Source: Lactobacillus sp. ESL0701
Lineage (GTDB): Bacteria; Bacillota; Bacilli; Lactobacillales; Lactobacillaceae
Assembly (NCBI RefSeq): GCF_029433445.1
Contig: NZ_JAQTIC010000001.1
Coordinates: forward strand, 1 to 64,000
Direction of reading: 5' to 3'
Length of the DNA stretch: 64,000 bases
The translations under genes and the position numbers were made by a program. Positions within the stretch are counted from its first letter, which is position 1. Each line of letters begins with the position of its first letter. The notes under the pieces are model-generated. The model was not told the DNA's origin and searched no databases. It saw only the letters and a program-made list of their open reading frames with translations. Shown piece after piece: positions 55,251 through 63,695 of the stretch.

Positions 55251-55385
55251 GGGGTATCCTTTCAGTGTAAAAGTTAATTCTTGATGAAATCATTGTATCG
55301 TATAAGCATCAGCTTTACAATATAAATTGTTATTAATTTTGTTTCAATTTATAGTGAATTAATCTTTTTTAAGCAGGGAAAATCA

Positions 55386-55910
55386 ATGAAAAGTAAAGTA
55401 CTTGTAATCAGTGGCGTAACCGCGAGTGGGAAAACTACATTAATTAATCAACTAAGCAAGTTATATTCATCTAGCAAAGTTATTTCATTTGATGATTATG
55501 ATATCGATCAATTACCCAACGCACCAGAACTAACATTACCATTAAAAGATGCTATAAATCAGTACGATATTAGTGAATTGATGAGGGACTTTAGAAAAAT
55601 ATATAATAATGTACCGCTAATTTTGCTTGATTTTCCGTTTGGTTATTGTCATAAGGTTTTAAAGCCGTATATAAATTGGGTAGTTTATATCAAAACACCA
55701 CTAGACGTTGCCTTTGCAAGGCAGATAATTCGTGATGACCAAAATAAAACTGCAGCAGAAATAATTGCTTGGGCTAAGATATATTTGTCAAAGGCTAGAC
55801 CATTATATGTTGATAATCAAGAGTATATTGCAAAGAGTGCAGACTTAGTACTAGACGGTATGCACTCTTTGGAAAAGGAAATTAGTGAAGTTAAGCAACT
55901 AATTGAATAG
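55386..55910 (+). CDS. P-loop kinase-like protein
   Basis: 174 aa. Walker A GVTASGKTT (10-18) and a nucleoside-kinase-like fold with DFPFGYCHKVLK. A C-terminal stretch IAKSADLVLDG resembles the uridine-kinase/AAA family that phosphorylates small molecules. The substrate is unknown; uridine kinase and a phosphotransferase for an antibiotic are both possible. RBS GCAGGGAAA lies before the ATG. It is followed by a parS-like site and a terminator. Confidence 0.7.
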   Translation: MKSKVLVISGVTASGKTTLINQLSKLYSSSKVISFDDYDIDQLPNAPELTLPLKDAINQYDISELMRDFRKIYNNVPLILLDFPFGYCHKVLKPYINWVVYIKTPLDVAFARQIIRDDQNKTAAEIIAWAKIYLSKARPLYVDNQEYIAKSADLVLDGMHSLEKEISEVKQLIE

Positions 55911-55914
55911 CTGC

Positions 55915-55930
55915 TGTTTCACATGTAACA
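55915..55930. other. parS-like site 5 (TGTTTCACATGTAACA)
   Basis: parS-like 16-mer directly after the P-loop kinase stop codon. Its centre is CACATG rather than CACGTG. Confidence 0.55.
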
Positions 55931-55965
55931 TAACCAAGGAACTTTACTAAAGAAAAAGCAAAAAA

Positions 55966-55997
55966 TCCGACAAGCAAATAACTCGTCGGATTTTTTA
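55966..55997. terminator. bidirectional terminator
   Basis: AAAAAATCCGAC / GTCGGATTTTTT hairpin with a 13-nt loop between convergent genes. Confidence 0.88.
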
Positions 55998-56642
55998 TTA
56001 AAAGCATTGTTGATAGAATTTAGTAATAAATAAAGCAAAAAATAACGAATGTGATATTACTCCTGTAACATAACCGATTAAATATGCCGTGTCAGGAATG
56101 CTAAAGTTAATTGTACGAATGCGTGAAATAGTAATTCCAGTCAAAATAATGGCAATACCTATCATCATTATTCGATTAAATGTTAAGTGAATATCAAAAT
56201 ATTTTTGCCAATGATACCGCAAGCCGAGGCAACTAGATTGGTCAAATTCGTTTAAGCGTGTCAGGGCAGAAATAACAAAAAATGTTATGGCGAATAGTAA
56301 TAGATTGAATAGATGGAGGTGAGTTAAGCCATTAAATTCAAGCAGCCAAAAGATTGCTAAAGCAAACGCAGTAAGTGTTAAGTAGCGTTTAATCGGCCTT
56401 AGTTTTGAGATAACATCTTGCTTTTCTAAATATTCGCGCAGGCCTGAATCTTCTTTTAATAAGGTATCAAGAGAAATTTGATAATAGTCACTTAATTTGA
56501 TTAGACTAGCCATGTCCGGATAGGTTTTTTCGTTTTCCCAACTGGAAATAGTCTGTCTGCTAACAAAAAAGTCTTCAGCAACTTCTTCTTGAGTTAAATT
56601 TTTTGCAAGTCTAACTTGTTTTAAATGCTCACCAAATCTCAT
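55998..56642 (-). CDS. membrane-anchored XRE-type regulator (A)
   Basis: 214 aa. An N-terminal helix-turn-helix (about 5-60: EHLKQVRLAKNLTQEEVAED, VSRQTISSWENEKTYPDM) is followed by a linker and four membrane segments in the second half. The layout is that of a one-component regulator tethered to the membrane. It shares over 80% of its first 75 residues with the paralogue at 57888-58511. Third gene of a likely operon with a CPBP protease; 18 nt separate it from that gene. Confidence 0.82.
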   Translation of the reverse strand: MRFGEHLKQVRLAKNLTQEEVAEDFFVSRQTISSWENEKTYPDMASLIKLSDYYQISLDTLLKEDSGLREYLEKQDVISKLRPIKRYLTLTAFALAIFWLLEFNGLTHLHLFNLLLFAITFFVISALTRLNEFDQSSCLGLRYHWQKYFDIHLTFNRIMMIGIAIILTGITISRIRTINFSIPDTAYLIGYVTGVISHSLFFALFITKFYQQCF

Positions 56643-56660
56643 ATTTTTAACCTCATAAAG

Positions 56661-57866
56661 TCATAATTTTCTACATCTTAAATTATACTCAATTGTATCT
56701 TTTCGTGAGCCGGAAATTAAAAAGTAAGCAAAAATAATATCAATGAATGCTAATAGAATAGTTTCTTGCCAGTCAAAAGCGGAAGGTGAAGTCATTGTTA
56801 GTGAACCTGCTGTGATTGCCATTGCAGTATCGTATAGGGCGTGATACCCCATACTGATTAAAATCGAGTCAGAGTATAAATAGATTGCCGCGAAAACAAA
56901 GCCGGCACAACAAGCGCCTAGCATTTGCTGCAAGGTGGCAGAAGCAGACTGTGCAACTAAATTTGTTGAATGTAATAAGCCAAAAATTAACCCATCACTT
57001 AAAACGGACCAGAGAATTTGATTGTGATAGTTTTTAAAATATCGTAGTAATAAATTTAAAACACAAAAGCGCATTAGCCATTCTTCGGCAAACCCGGCTT
57101 TAATAGAATCGAAAATAGGAATTGTTATCGACTTTGCTAGGTGGAAGTTCCAAGAGGTTAAAATACTTGTCCAGGATTCACTAGCATTGAAGCCATTAAA
57201 TAGACACTTAACAATGATGAATAACAGAATAATTCCAATAATTGCTTTAGAGGCTCGTTTACTAATGCGCCAATTTGGCAGCTGAAATCCCCAATCGTGC
57301 ATCGCGATTAACATAATGATGACAAAAATTATTCCGCCGCTGAATCCGGAAGTATTAAGAATTATTAACCAATCTGCAATTTTTTTAGTATATGTAAAGG
57401 TATCTGGTGCAGAAAGCAAAAGTGAAAACATGATAAAAGCAATAAAAATTCTGCCCCAAGTACTTTTGATTTTGCTTAGTGCTAGTTTAGCCATTGGAAT
57501 ATACATGATAAGTGAATACAGGGTAGCCAATGCAATCCAAAAAGTATTAGTTAGGATATGGTATTTATTTAAGATTATGATTATTACGTACAATGTGAGC
57601 TGGAGCGATAATGTAATACTGAAGCTTTCCCAATAATAATTAAATTGGACTAGTCGACTATGGGGATTTTGTTTCTTTTTTAATAATGTAAATTGTAGGC
57701 AGCTAAGAATTGCTAAAATTAGGATGAGTATCCATGATGTCAAGGCTTTGTTTGATAAGAAAAAATGCTGCTTGACTAGTCTTAAAATAAGAACTGCTAA
57801 TAAAATAATTGATTGTGCTAAAGTTTGGCAAAAATGCCATTTTTTAATAGTTGATTCTGAAAACAT
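56661..57866 (-). CDS. CPBP-family intramembrane metalloprotease
   Basis: 401 aa with ten or more membrane segments. The catalytic motifs EEWLMR (261-266, EExxxR), FGLLH (295-299, FxxxH) and GYHALYD (HxxxD/N) are complete. CPBP (Abi) proteases include CAAX prenyl proteases and bacteriocin self-immunity proteins. It is flanked by two membrane-HTH genes (21-nt and 18-nt gaps), which suggests regulated intramembrane proteolysis or immunity. The long N-terminal extension is unusual for the family. Confidence 0.82.
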   Translation of the reverse strand: MFSESTIKKWHFCQTLAQSIILLAVLILRLVKQHFFLSNKALTSWILILILAILSCLQFTLLKKKQNPHSRLVQFNYYWESFSITLSLQLTLYVIIIILNKYHILTNTFWIALATLYSLIMYIPMAKLALSKIKSTWGRIFIAFIMFSLLLSAPDTFTYTKKIADWLIILNTSGFSGGIIFVIIMLIAMHDWGFQLPNWRISKRASKAIIGIILLFIIVKCLFNGFNASESWTSILTSWNFHLAKSITIPIFDSIKAGFAEEWLMRFCVLNLLLRYFKNYHNQILWSVLSDGLIFGLLHSTNLVAQSASATLQQMLGACCAGFVFAAIYLYSDSILISMGYHALYDTAMAITAGSLTMTSPSAFDWQETILLAFIDIIFAYFLISGSRKDTIEYNLRCRKL

Positions 57867-57887
57867 GATTAATCTCGCTTCTAAATA

Positions 57888-58511
57888 TTAATAATTGTGC
57901 TTTTTGTTGAATATGTAAGCAAACAACCAAAGTATCAGTATCTCTATAATTGCACCAATGATGTCCATTAGATGGTCTGATTGGGGATCGTGTAATAAGT
58001 TAGCACATAATTGCATCAGAGGTATTATTATAAAAATAAGATATTCTAGCCAACCATGTTTTTTAAAGAATTGGTGATACTTTGATTCGATCCCTAAATT
58101 GTTTAAGTTATTAAAATCATTGATATGTCTAATAGCCTTTACTAAAGGAATTTGAATTAATATTAGCAGCAAGAAAAAGCCGTGAAGTTTAATAATATCA
58201 AGCATCTCAGCTAAGCAAACAATTAATATTATTGAGTCGATCAACTCTAAATATTTTTTGATATTTTTTAATTCTTGGGCAACATTCTTTTTTTCTAGAT
58301 ATTCACGCATGCCTGAATCCTCCTTTAATAGGGTATCAAGAGAAATTTGGTAGTAGTCACTTAACTTAATCAGACTAGACATGTCAGGATAAGTCTTTTC
58401 GTTTTCCCAACTAGAAATTGTCTGTCTGCTGACGAAGAAGTCTTCAGCGACTTCTTCTTGAGTTAGATGCCGCGTAATTCGCGCCTGTTTTAAGTGTTCA
58501 CCAAATTTCAT
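57888..58511 (-). CDS. membrane-anchored XRE-type regulator (B)
   Basis: 207 aa from ATG 58511 (GGAGGAAAG ribosome binding site; a start five codons upstream overlaps it). HTH domain about 5-60, then a linker and about four membrane segments. It is the first gene of the regulator-protease-regulator cassette. The DNA of the two HTH regions is much more similar than that of their membrane halves, indicating either recent duplication of the HTH part or strong selection on it. Confidence 0.82.
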   Translation of the reverse strand: MKFGEHLKQARITRHLTQEEVAEDFFVSRQTISSWENEKTYPDMSSLIKLSDYYQISLDTLLKEDSGMREYLEKKNVAQELKNIKKYLELIDSIILIVCLAEMLDIIKLHGFFLLLILIQIPLVKAIRHINDFNNLNNLGIESKYHQFFKKHGWLEYLIFIIIPLMQLCANLLHDPQSDHLMDIIGAIIEILILWLFAYIFNKKHNY

Positions 58512-58603
58512 TTTTCTTTCCTCCATATTTGATAAATAAATTATGGTGAAATTATTTTAAAAGGGCAAGCAGAGAATTGTTGCATTATCATAATTGAGTA
58601 GAT

Positions 58604-58617
58604 ATTTCCTGGGAAAT
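58604..58617. other. Noc-binding-like site 4 (ATTTCCTGGGAAAT)
   Basis: 13 of 14 match to the Noc consensus. It sits between the HTH/CPBP operon and the Asp23 cluster, in a spacer. Confidence 0.55.
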
Positions 58618-58652
58618 AAAAATAGCAGTGATCAGCTCACTGCTATTTTTAT
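58618..58652 (-). terminator. terminator of the asp23 cluster
   Basis: AAAATAGCAGTGA / TCACTGCTATTTT hairpin just after the asp23 stop. Confidence 0.85.
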
Positions 58653-58669
58653 TTGAAAGGTAAGGGGAA

Positions 58670-59161
58670 TTATTTTACTCTGTCTTTTTTGTCGTTGTCT
58701 TCTGTTTTTTGTCTGTCTTTTTGATTATCAAGTTTGTCTTTGGTTGTCTTGGTCGCACCAGTAATGCGATCTTGCAGACTAACGGAATCTTTTTGATGTT
58801 GCTCCTGCGTTTTAATGTCAACAACAGTGACGTTAACTTCGACAGTATCAAGACCAGTCATTTCTTTGACTTTGTTATAAATTCTTTCTTTAATTTGGTC
58901 GTATAATTTAGTGATTTGTACGCCATACTCTGCAACAATATCAATATCAACGGCAACTTGCGTCTTGCCAACTTCGACATTGACACCAGTTGTAACATCG
59001 TTATTATTAACAATTTTATCAGTTAAATTTGAGAAGAAGCCGCCATCAACAGTTAATAGTCCCTTGATGCCTGATAATGCAATACCGATGATTTTTTGAA
59101 TCACTTTAGAATCATATTTTAGTTCGCCTTTAATTTCTTGATTTGACTTTGCTTGTGCCAT
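58670..59161 (-). CDS. Asp23/Gls24 family envelope stress protein
   Basis: 163 aa. The Asp23 core (about 10-120) contains IIGIALSGIKGLLTVDGG and ATVDVDIVAEYGVQI-like strands; the C-terminus is a Lys/Asp-rich tail. Asp23 proteins attach to the membrane through AmaP and respond to alkaline or envelope stress. It lies downstream of the DUF2273 and amaP genes, as expected of this cluster. Confidence 0.88.
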   Translation of the reverse strand: MAQAKSNQEIKGELKYDSKVIQKIIGIALSGIKGLLTVDGGFFSNLTDKIVNNNDVTTGVNVEVGKTQVAVDIDIVAEYGVQITKLYDQIKERIYNKVKEMTGLDTVEVNVTVVDIKTQEQHQKDSVSLQDRITGATKTTKDKLDNQKDRQKTEDNDKKDRVK

Positions 59162-59182
59162 ATTAAAAATCTCCTTGATAAA

Positions 59183-59362
59183 TTACTTATTCATTAACTT
59201 TTTTAGTAGCGGCCAAAAATGCCCAACTATTAGACCACAGACTAACATTACAATTACAAAAATCGTCTTAAAAAAGCCTAGCCACAAAAAGCAAAATGCT
59301 AACAGCAGTCCAATGATAGCGCCACTTATTTCTGGAAGATGATTCTGCAAATTTTCTTTCAT
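59183..59362 (-). CDS. DUF2273 family small membrane protein
   Basis: 59 aa. MKENLQNHLPEISGAIIGLL starts a hydrophobic core of two membrane segments ending in WPLLKKLMNK. This is the DUF2273 protein that accompanies Asp23 and AmaP genes in Lactobacillales. GGAGG precedes the ATG. It is too short to be obvious in routine scans but fits the operon exactly. Confidence 0.87.
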   Translation of the reverse strand: MKENLQNHLPEISGAIIGLLLAFCFLWLGFFKTIFVIVMLVCGLIVGHFWPLLKKLMNK

Positions 59363-59373
59363 TTTAGCCTCCT

Positions 59374-59928
59374 TTACTGAACGCGCTTATCAGGCACTTC
59401 ACCGTTATGATAGTTAGTAAACTTAATTATAATTTTTGGCTTTTGCTCAATTCCTAATAGTTGTTTAAGATCAACTTTTACTTTTTGAAGATAATCTTCA
59501 AGTAAATTAGCTACGTCTTCACCAGCTCCAAGATCGCCACGCACATTGATTTTAATGCGCCGCTTAGTTAATTTGGAATCAACTTTAGCATTGTTTAAGT
59601 AGGGAAGGTCGTTTAATGAGCTTAAGATAAAGCCGTTGACAGCCTTGCTAGTAATTTTTACCTGACCGCTTTGTTTGGGAATTAAATTAAAACTACGTTG
59701 CGTTGGCCAAAAAAGCAAAATTAATAAACTAATAATTAAACTAACAACCATAACGGCACTAACGGCAATTAAGTACCAAGTGAATATTGGACTAACGGCA
59801 CTAATTGATGGTAACTTTAGCTGTAAATATTTTTGCCAAAAGCCACTGGTTTGCCATAAAAGATAAGTTGGCAAGGGTAAAACAATTATTAGGCATAATA
59901 TTAATAGCCATTTTTTACTACGCTTCAA
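59374..59928 (-). CDS. amaP: alkaline shock response membrane anchor protein AmaP
   Basis: 184 aa. Two N-terminal membrane segments (about 5-30 and 50-73) are followed by a cytoplasmic domain of the DUF322/Asp23-like type. AmaP anchors Asp23 at the membrane. It is the first gene of amaP-DUF2273-asp23. Confidence 0.87.
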   Translation of the reverse strand: MKRSKKWLLILCLIIVLPLPTYLLWQTSGFWQKYLQLKLPSISAVSPIFTWYLIAVSAVMVVSLIISLLILLFWPTQRSFNLIPKQSGQVKITSKAVNGFILSSLNDLPYLNNAKVDSKLTKRRIKINVRGDLGAGEDVANLLEDYLQKVKVDLKQLLGIEQKPKIIIKFTNYHNGEVPDKRVQ

Positions 59929-60036
59929 TTGATCACATCCTTTGTGTATTTAAACTTATCATAAACCTTGATTATTTTGTTAGTTAATAATATGCACCAA
60001 TAAGTATGTTATTTTGTCTTTATATAGATAAGTACA

Positions 60037-60070
60037 TAAAAAAGCGCTGGATTAATTACAGCGCTTCTTT
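60037..60070 (-). terminator. terminator downstream of nagB
   Basis: AAAAAAGCGCTG / CAGCGCTTCTTT hairpin on the minus strand. Confidence 0.82.
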
Positions 60071-60079
60071 AAAATTGGG

Positions 60080-60793
60080 TTATTTAGTTAGTTCACTTGC
60101 AGCAGCGTGATCAACAATCACGGTGACATTAGGATGCCGTTGTAAAATTGATGCCGGTACATCTTCCGTGACAGGTCCCATAATCGTTGCTTTGATTGCC
60201 TTGGCTTTGCTAGTACCAAAGGCCATGAGTATAATCTTTTTGGCTGACATAATGTTGGCAATGCCCATGCAAATAGCGGATTTGGGAACATCATCAATAT
60301 TATTGAAAAAGCGAGAATTTGCCTTGATTGTGTTAGTGGTTAATTTTACTTCATGAGTAATTGAGTCGAACGGAGTTCCAGGCTCATTAAAGGCGATATG
60401 ACCATTTTGACCAATTCCCAAAAGTTGGACGTCGATTGGATTTTCCGCAATAATCTTATTGTAATCAGCTGCGGCGCCTTTTGGATCATTGATTGCCTTA
60501 ATTCCATCAGGCAGGTAAGTTTTTTTAAACGGCTTCTTATCAAAAAGATGTTTTTGCATAAAATAGTGGTAACTTTGATCGTTATCAGGAGTTAGACCGA
60601 CATATTCGTCTAAGTTAATACTGATTAAATTACTGGTATCCAGGCTGCTTGCAGTCCATTTCTGATATAAAGTTACTGGAGTAGAACCAGTAGCAAGACC
60701 GAGTACTTTAGCACCGCTTGCAATTTCGTGCTTAAAAATTTTGAACGCTTCAACACTACCTTGGATATTGCTTTCAGTTGTAATTATTTTCAT
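60080..60793 (-). CDS. nagB: glucosamine-6-phosphate deaminase
   Basis: 237 aa. [14 protein letters not shown], the catalytic DEYVGL (Asp) and [14 protein letters not shown] (His) identify NagB, which converts glucosamine-6-phosphate to fructose-6-phosphate and ammonia for amino-sugar use. Short Firmicutes NagB (about 235-245 aa) lacks the allosteric C-terminus. The gene is separated from the upstream DUF2087 gene by 81 nt. Confidence 0.94.
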   Translation of the reverse strand: MKIITTESNIQGSVEAFKIFKHEIASGAKVLGLATGSTPVTLYQKWTASSLDTSNLISINLDEYVGLTPDNDQSYHYFMQKHLFDKKPFKKTYLPDGIKAINDPKGAAADYNKIIAENPIDVQLLGIGQNGHIAFNEPGTPFDSITHEVKLTTNTIKANSRFFNNIDDVPKSAICMGIANIMSAKKIILMAFGTSKAKAIKATIMGPVTEDVPASILQRHPNVTVIVDHAAASELTK

Positions 60794-60874
60794 AGTTGCT
60801 CCTCCTATACTGATAAACTAATTATAAATTGGTATATGCCAATTCGTCAATCTAAAAAGGAGCAAAAATTAATT

Positions 60875-61144
60875 TTATTTCTCTGATTTAAAATAACTAC
60901 TGCAATCATCTGTTCGTTCTAAAAGATGTGCTTCAATCAAGTCACGTCTGCGAGTGACATAGTCATCGACATATTTACGAAGAATTAGATTAACGTCGGG
61001 TTCTGAATATTTATGGTTAACTTTAAATTTGCTGGCTAAATATTTTAAAATTAAGTGACGTTTATTAGCTTTTCCAGGCCAAATCTTAACGAAACCCATT
61101 TGATCTAAATAGCGTTGCAGTTGTGCTTTTTCTTGTTCGTTCAT
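60875..61144 (-). CDS. DUF2087 domain protein
   Basis: 89 aa from ATG 61144 (AGGTG ribosome binding site; an in-frame GTG three codons upstream lacks one). The small basic DUF2087 domain has the FKVNHKYSEPDVNLILRKY and TRRRDLIEAHLLER motifs. Members are often fused to or neighbours of transcription factors and are assumed to bind nucleic acid; the function is unknown. Confidence 0.82.
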   Translation of the reverse strand: MNEQEKAQLQRYLDQMGFVKIWPGKANKRHLILKYLASKFKVNHKYSEPDVNLILRKYVDDYVTRRRDLIEAHLLERTDDCSSYFKSEK

Positions 61145-61174
61145 TGTTTTCACCTGTTAGTTAAAATTGTCTAG

Positions 61175-61216
61175 CAAAAAAGCTCTGCTCAATGTTACAC
61201 ATGAAACAGAACTTTT
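61175..61216 (-). terminator. terminator of the MacB-like ABC gene
   Basis: AAAGTTCTG / CAGAGCTTTTTT on the minus strand, with the parS-like site inside the loop. The stem is imperfect. Confidence 0.5.
61193..61208. other. parS-like site 6 (TGTTACACATGAAACA)
   Basis: Identical to the copy at 54543. It is located in the spacer just after the MacB-like ABC gene, within a terminator-like hairpin. Confidence 0.55.
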
Positions 61217-61227
61217 AATTGCTAAAA

Positions 61228-63564
61228 TTATTCACTTCTTAATGCAATAGCTGCATCTTTCTTAGCTGCCATTCGTGCAGGGAGATGACCACCAAGCAAA
61301 GTTAAAATCGTTGAAATAATGATTAAAATTAATGCATGCACTGGATTAAGTTGTGCTACATTTGATAGATCAGTGATGTTGTAGAGAATGCTGTTAATTG
61401 GGAAGGTAAGCAGGTAGGCAATAACAATTCCTAAAACGCCTGAAAAAATCCCCAAAATAAATGTTTCCGCATCAAATACACGTGTAATATCTTTTTTACG
61501 GGCTCCTAAAGCCTTAAGAACACCAATTTCTTTAGTTCGCTCAAGAACGGAAGTATAGGTTAAAATTCCGATCATAATCATTGATGTAATTAATGAAATT
61601 GCGGCAAAGGCAACAAGAACTGTGGTAATTCCGTTAAGTAGACCGCCAGTCATTGAAGTAACGGCACTAGACATGTCAGTATAAATAATCTTATTCTTTT
61701 TACTTTTACCCTTGTTCCATTTGTCGAGGTAATCTAAAACCTTATCTTTAGAATCAAAATTATTTGGATAAATCATGATTCCCATTGGTAAAGTAGAGCC
61801 GCCGATAGTTTGCATCATTTGCTTCTTTTCAGCTGAACTCATATTTTGTCCAGTCATCACGTTTTGGTTAGACTTCTTTTGCGCTTTAACAATCGCAGAA
61901 TTTTCATTTGCCTTGATAATATCTTGTGTTAACTGGTCGCTATATGTGATCCCAGGAGAAAGCAGGGAAAGTGAGTCCTTATTTTTCGGTCGAATAATCC
62001 CGACAACTCGCAATGTGGTTTTACTCTTGTTGTACATTGAAGCGTCAGCTTTTTGTGGAATGAACATTCCTGTTGGCAACTTTTGGTAGTAATCGTCGTT
62101 ATTAATAATTTTGTATTTTTGACCAAGAAGCTTATTAAATGGCAGTTTATCGCCATTTTTAATTTTGAAGCCTAAGTTCTTAAAGACATTGATATTAACG
62201 GTATCTTTATTATCTGTCACTAAGATTAGGTCAGTTGCCTTTTTTGGCCAAGAACCGTTAAGCAATTGGTAATTGTCCTTCAAGAATGAGGTTTTACCTG
62301 ATTTAAGAGTTGTGGGGAAGACTGCTGAACCAAAGCCGCTGCTCTCCTGAACTTCCGCTAATGCAGTTTCTTGTGCGCTAGTAGCGCTAGTGGCAATTGT
62401 TGAGAATTTAACGCGCTTGATTTTACTACCATCTTTAGCTAATAAATTCAGATTAACACCACGTTGGTAGGAAATATTGTTAGCGTAGTCCGGATTTATT
62501 TTTTTGACGTAATTAATATATTGGGGCGTAATTTTATTCTGATGTGTGGATGATTGCAGTTCACTTTCTTTGGCCGTAATATAGCCTCGGTTCTTAACGT
62601 TTTTGTCAGAATCATCATCTTTAGTGCTTGATACATTGGTTGCTGTTTGACTAATTGAAACGGGATATTTGGCCAGTGCCTTGCTCATTGTGGTATCGAT
62701 TTGCTTTTGAAAACCATTCGACAGCGCCAAAACAATCGCAATTGAAATGATACCGATACTTGATGCAAAGGCAGTCAATGTAGTCCGACCTTTTTTAGTC
62801 ATAATATTGGTAAAACTCAATTTAATTGCATTCCAATACGACATTTTAGTCCGTTTAAGCTTGAACGTGTCCTTCTCATCTTGAGGCTGATAAGGATCAG
62901 AATCATCAAGAATTTTACCGTCTTGGAAGTTAACAATTCTGGAAGCATATTCCTTAGCAAGTTCTGGGTTGTGAGTAACCATGATAACTAAACGATCTTT
63001 TGAAACGCGCTTAATTAACTGCATGATTTGTTCAGAAGTTTCAGTATCAAGGGCGCCAGTTGGCTCATCACAGAGTAAAATGTCGGGATCATTAGCTAAG
63101 GCTCGGGCAATTGCTACACGTTGCATTTGACCGCCGGATAATTGGTTAGGCTTCTTATTAATATGTTCCTTTAGACCAACTTCTGTTAAAGCCTCAATTG
63201 CTCGTTTGTGGCGTTCGTTAGTCGGCACACCTGATAAATTCATCCCCAATTCAACGTTGGCAATGATTGATAAGTGTGAAATTAAGTTATAATTTTGAAA
63301 AACGAACCCAACAGAGTTGTTACGGTATGCATCCCAGTCTGTTTCTTTAAAATTCTTGGTTGATTTGCCGTTAATAATCAAGTCACCTGAGTCATAGCGG
63401 TCAAGACCGCCGATGACGTTTAACATGGTTGTTTTACCAGAACCACTTGGACCTAAAATGGCAACAAATTCTTGATCGCGAAATGAAATCGAAACGTCAT
63501 CAAGTGCATGTGTGACAGTATCGCCCACATGGTAGGATTTACGTAAATCTTTTAATTGCAGCAT
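61228..63564 (-). CDS. MacB-like ABC transporter (fused ATPase-permease)
   Basis: 778 aa. Residues 1 to about 230 are the ATPase domain: Walker A GPSGSGKTTML, LSGGQMQRVAIARAL, Walker B ILLCDEPTGALD. A first membrane helix near 265-285 is followed by a large extracellular MacB-like domain (about 290-630) and three C-terminal FtsX-type helices. Such exporters move peptides, lipoproteins or antimicrobial peptides; no TolC-like partner or processing gene is adjacent. The gene is monocistronic with an RBS before the ATG. Confidence 0.88.
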   Translation of the reverse strand: MLQLKDLRKSYHVGDTVTHALDDVSISFRDQEFVAILGPSGSGKTTMLNVIGGLDRYDSGDLIINGKSTKNFKETDWDAYRNNSVGFVFQNYNLISHLSIIANVELGMNLSGVPTNERHKRAIEALTEVGLKEHINKKPNQLSGGQMQRVAIARALANDPDILLCDEPTGALDTETSEQIMQLIKRVSKDRLVIMVTHNPELAKEYASRIVNFQDGKILDDSDPYQPQDEKDTFKLKRTKMSYWNAIKLSFTNIMTKKGRTTLTAFASSIGIISIAIVLALSNGFQKQIDTTMSKALAKYPVSISQTATNVSSTKDDDSDKNVKNRGYITAKESELQSSTHQNKITPQYINYVKKINPDYANNISYQRGVNLNLLAKDGSKIKRVKFSTIATSATSAQETALAEVQESSGFGSAVFPTTLKSGKTSFLKDNYQLLNGSWPKKATDLILVTDNKDTVNINVFKNLGFKIKNGDKLPFNKLLGQKYKIINNDDYYQKLPTGMFIPQKADASMYNKSKTTLRVVGIIRPKNKDSLSLLSPGITYSDQLTQDIIKANENSAIVKAQKKSNQNVMTGQNMSSAEKKQMMQTIGGSTLPMGIMIYPNNFDSKDKVLDYLDKWNKGKSKKNKIIYTDMSSAVTSMTGGLLNGITTVLVAFAAISLITSMIMIGILTYTSVLERTKEIGVLKALGARKKDITRVFDAETFILGIFSGVLGIVIAYLLTFPINSILYNITDLSNVAQLNPVHALILIIISTILTLLGGHLPARMAAKKDAAIALRSE

Positions 63565-63695
63565 ACTACTATCCTTTTCTTTAATAAAGTAATAACAAAA
63601 ACTAGTTTAACATTGATAAAAAGATGAATCTAGGTTAAAAGCTTATTTTTAATATATGTCTTAAAAAATAATGTTACTAAATATAACGATAATAT

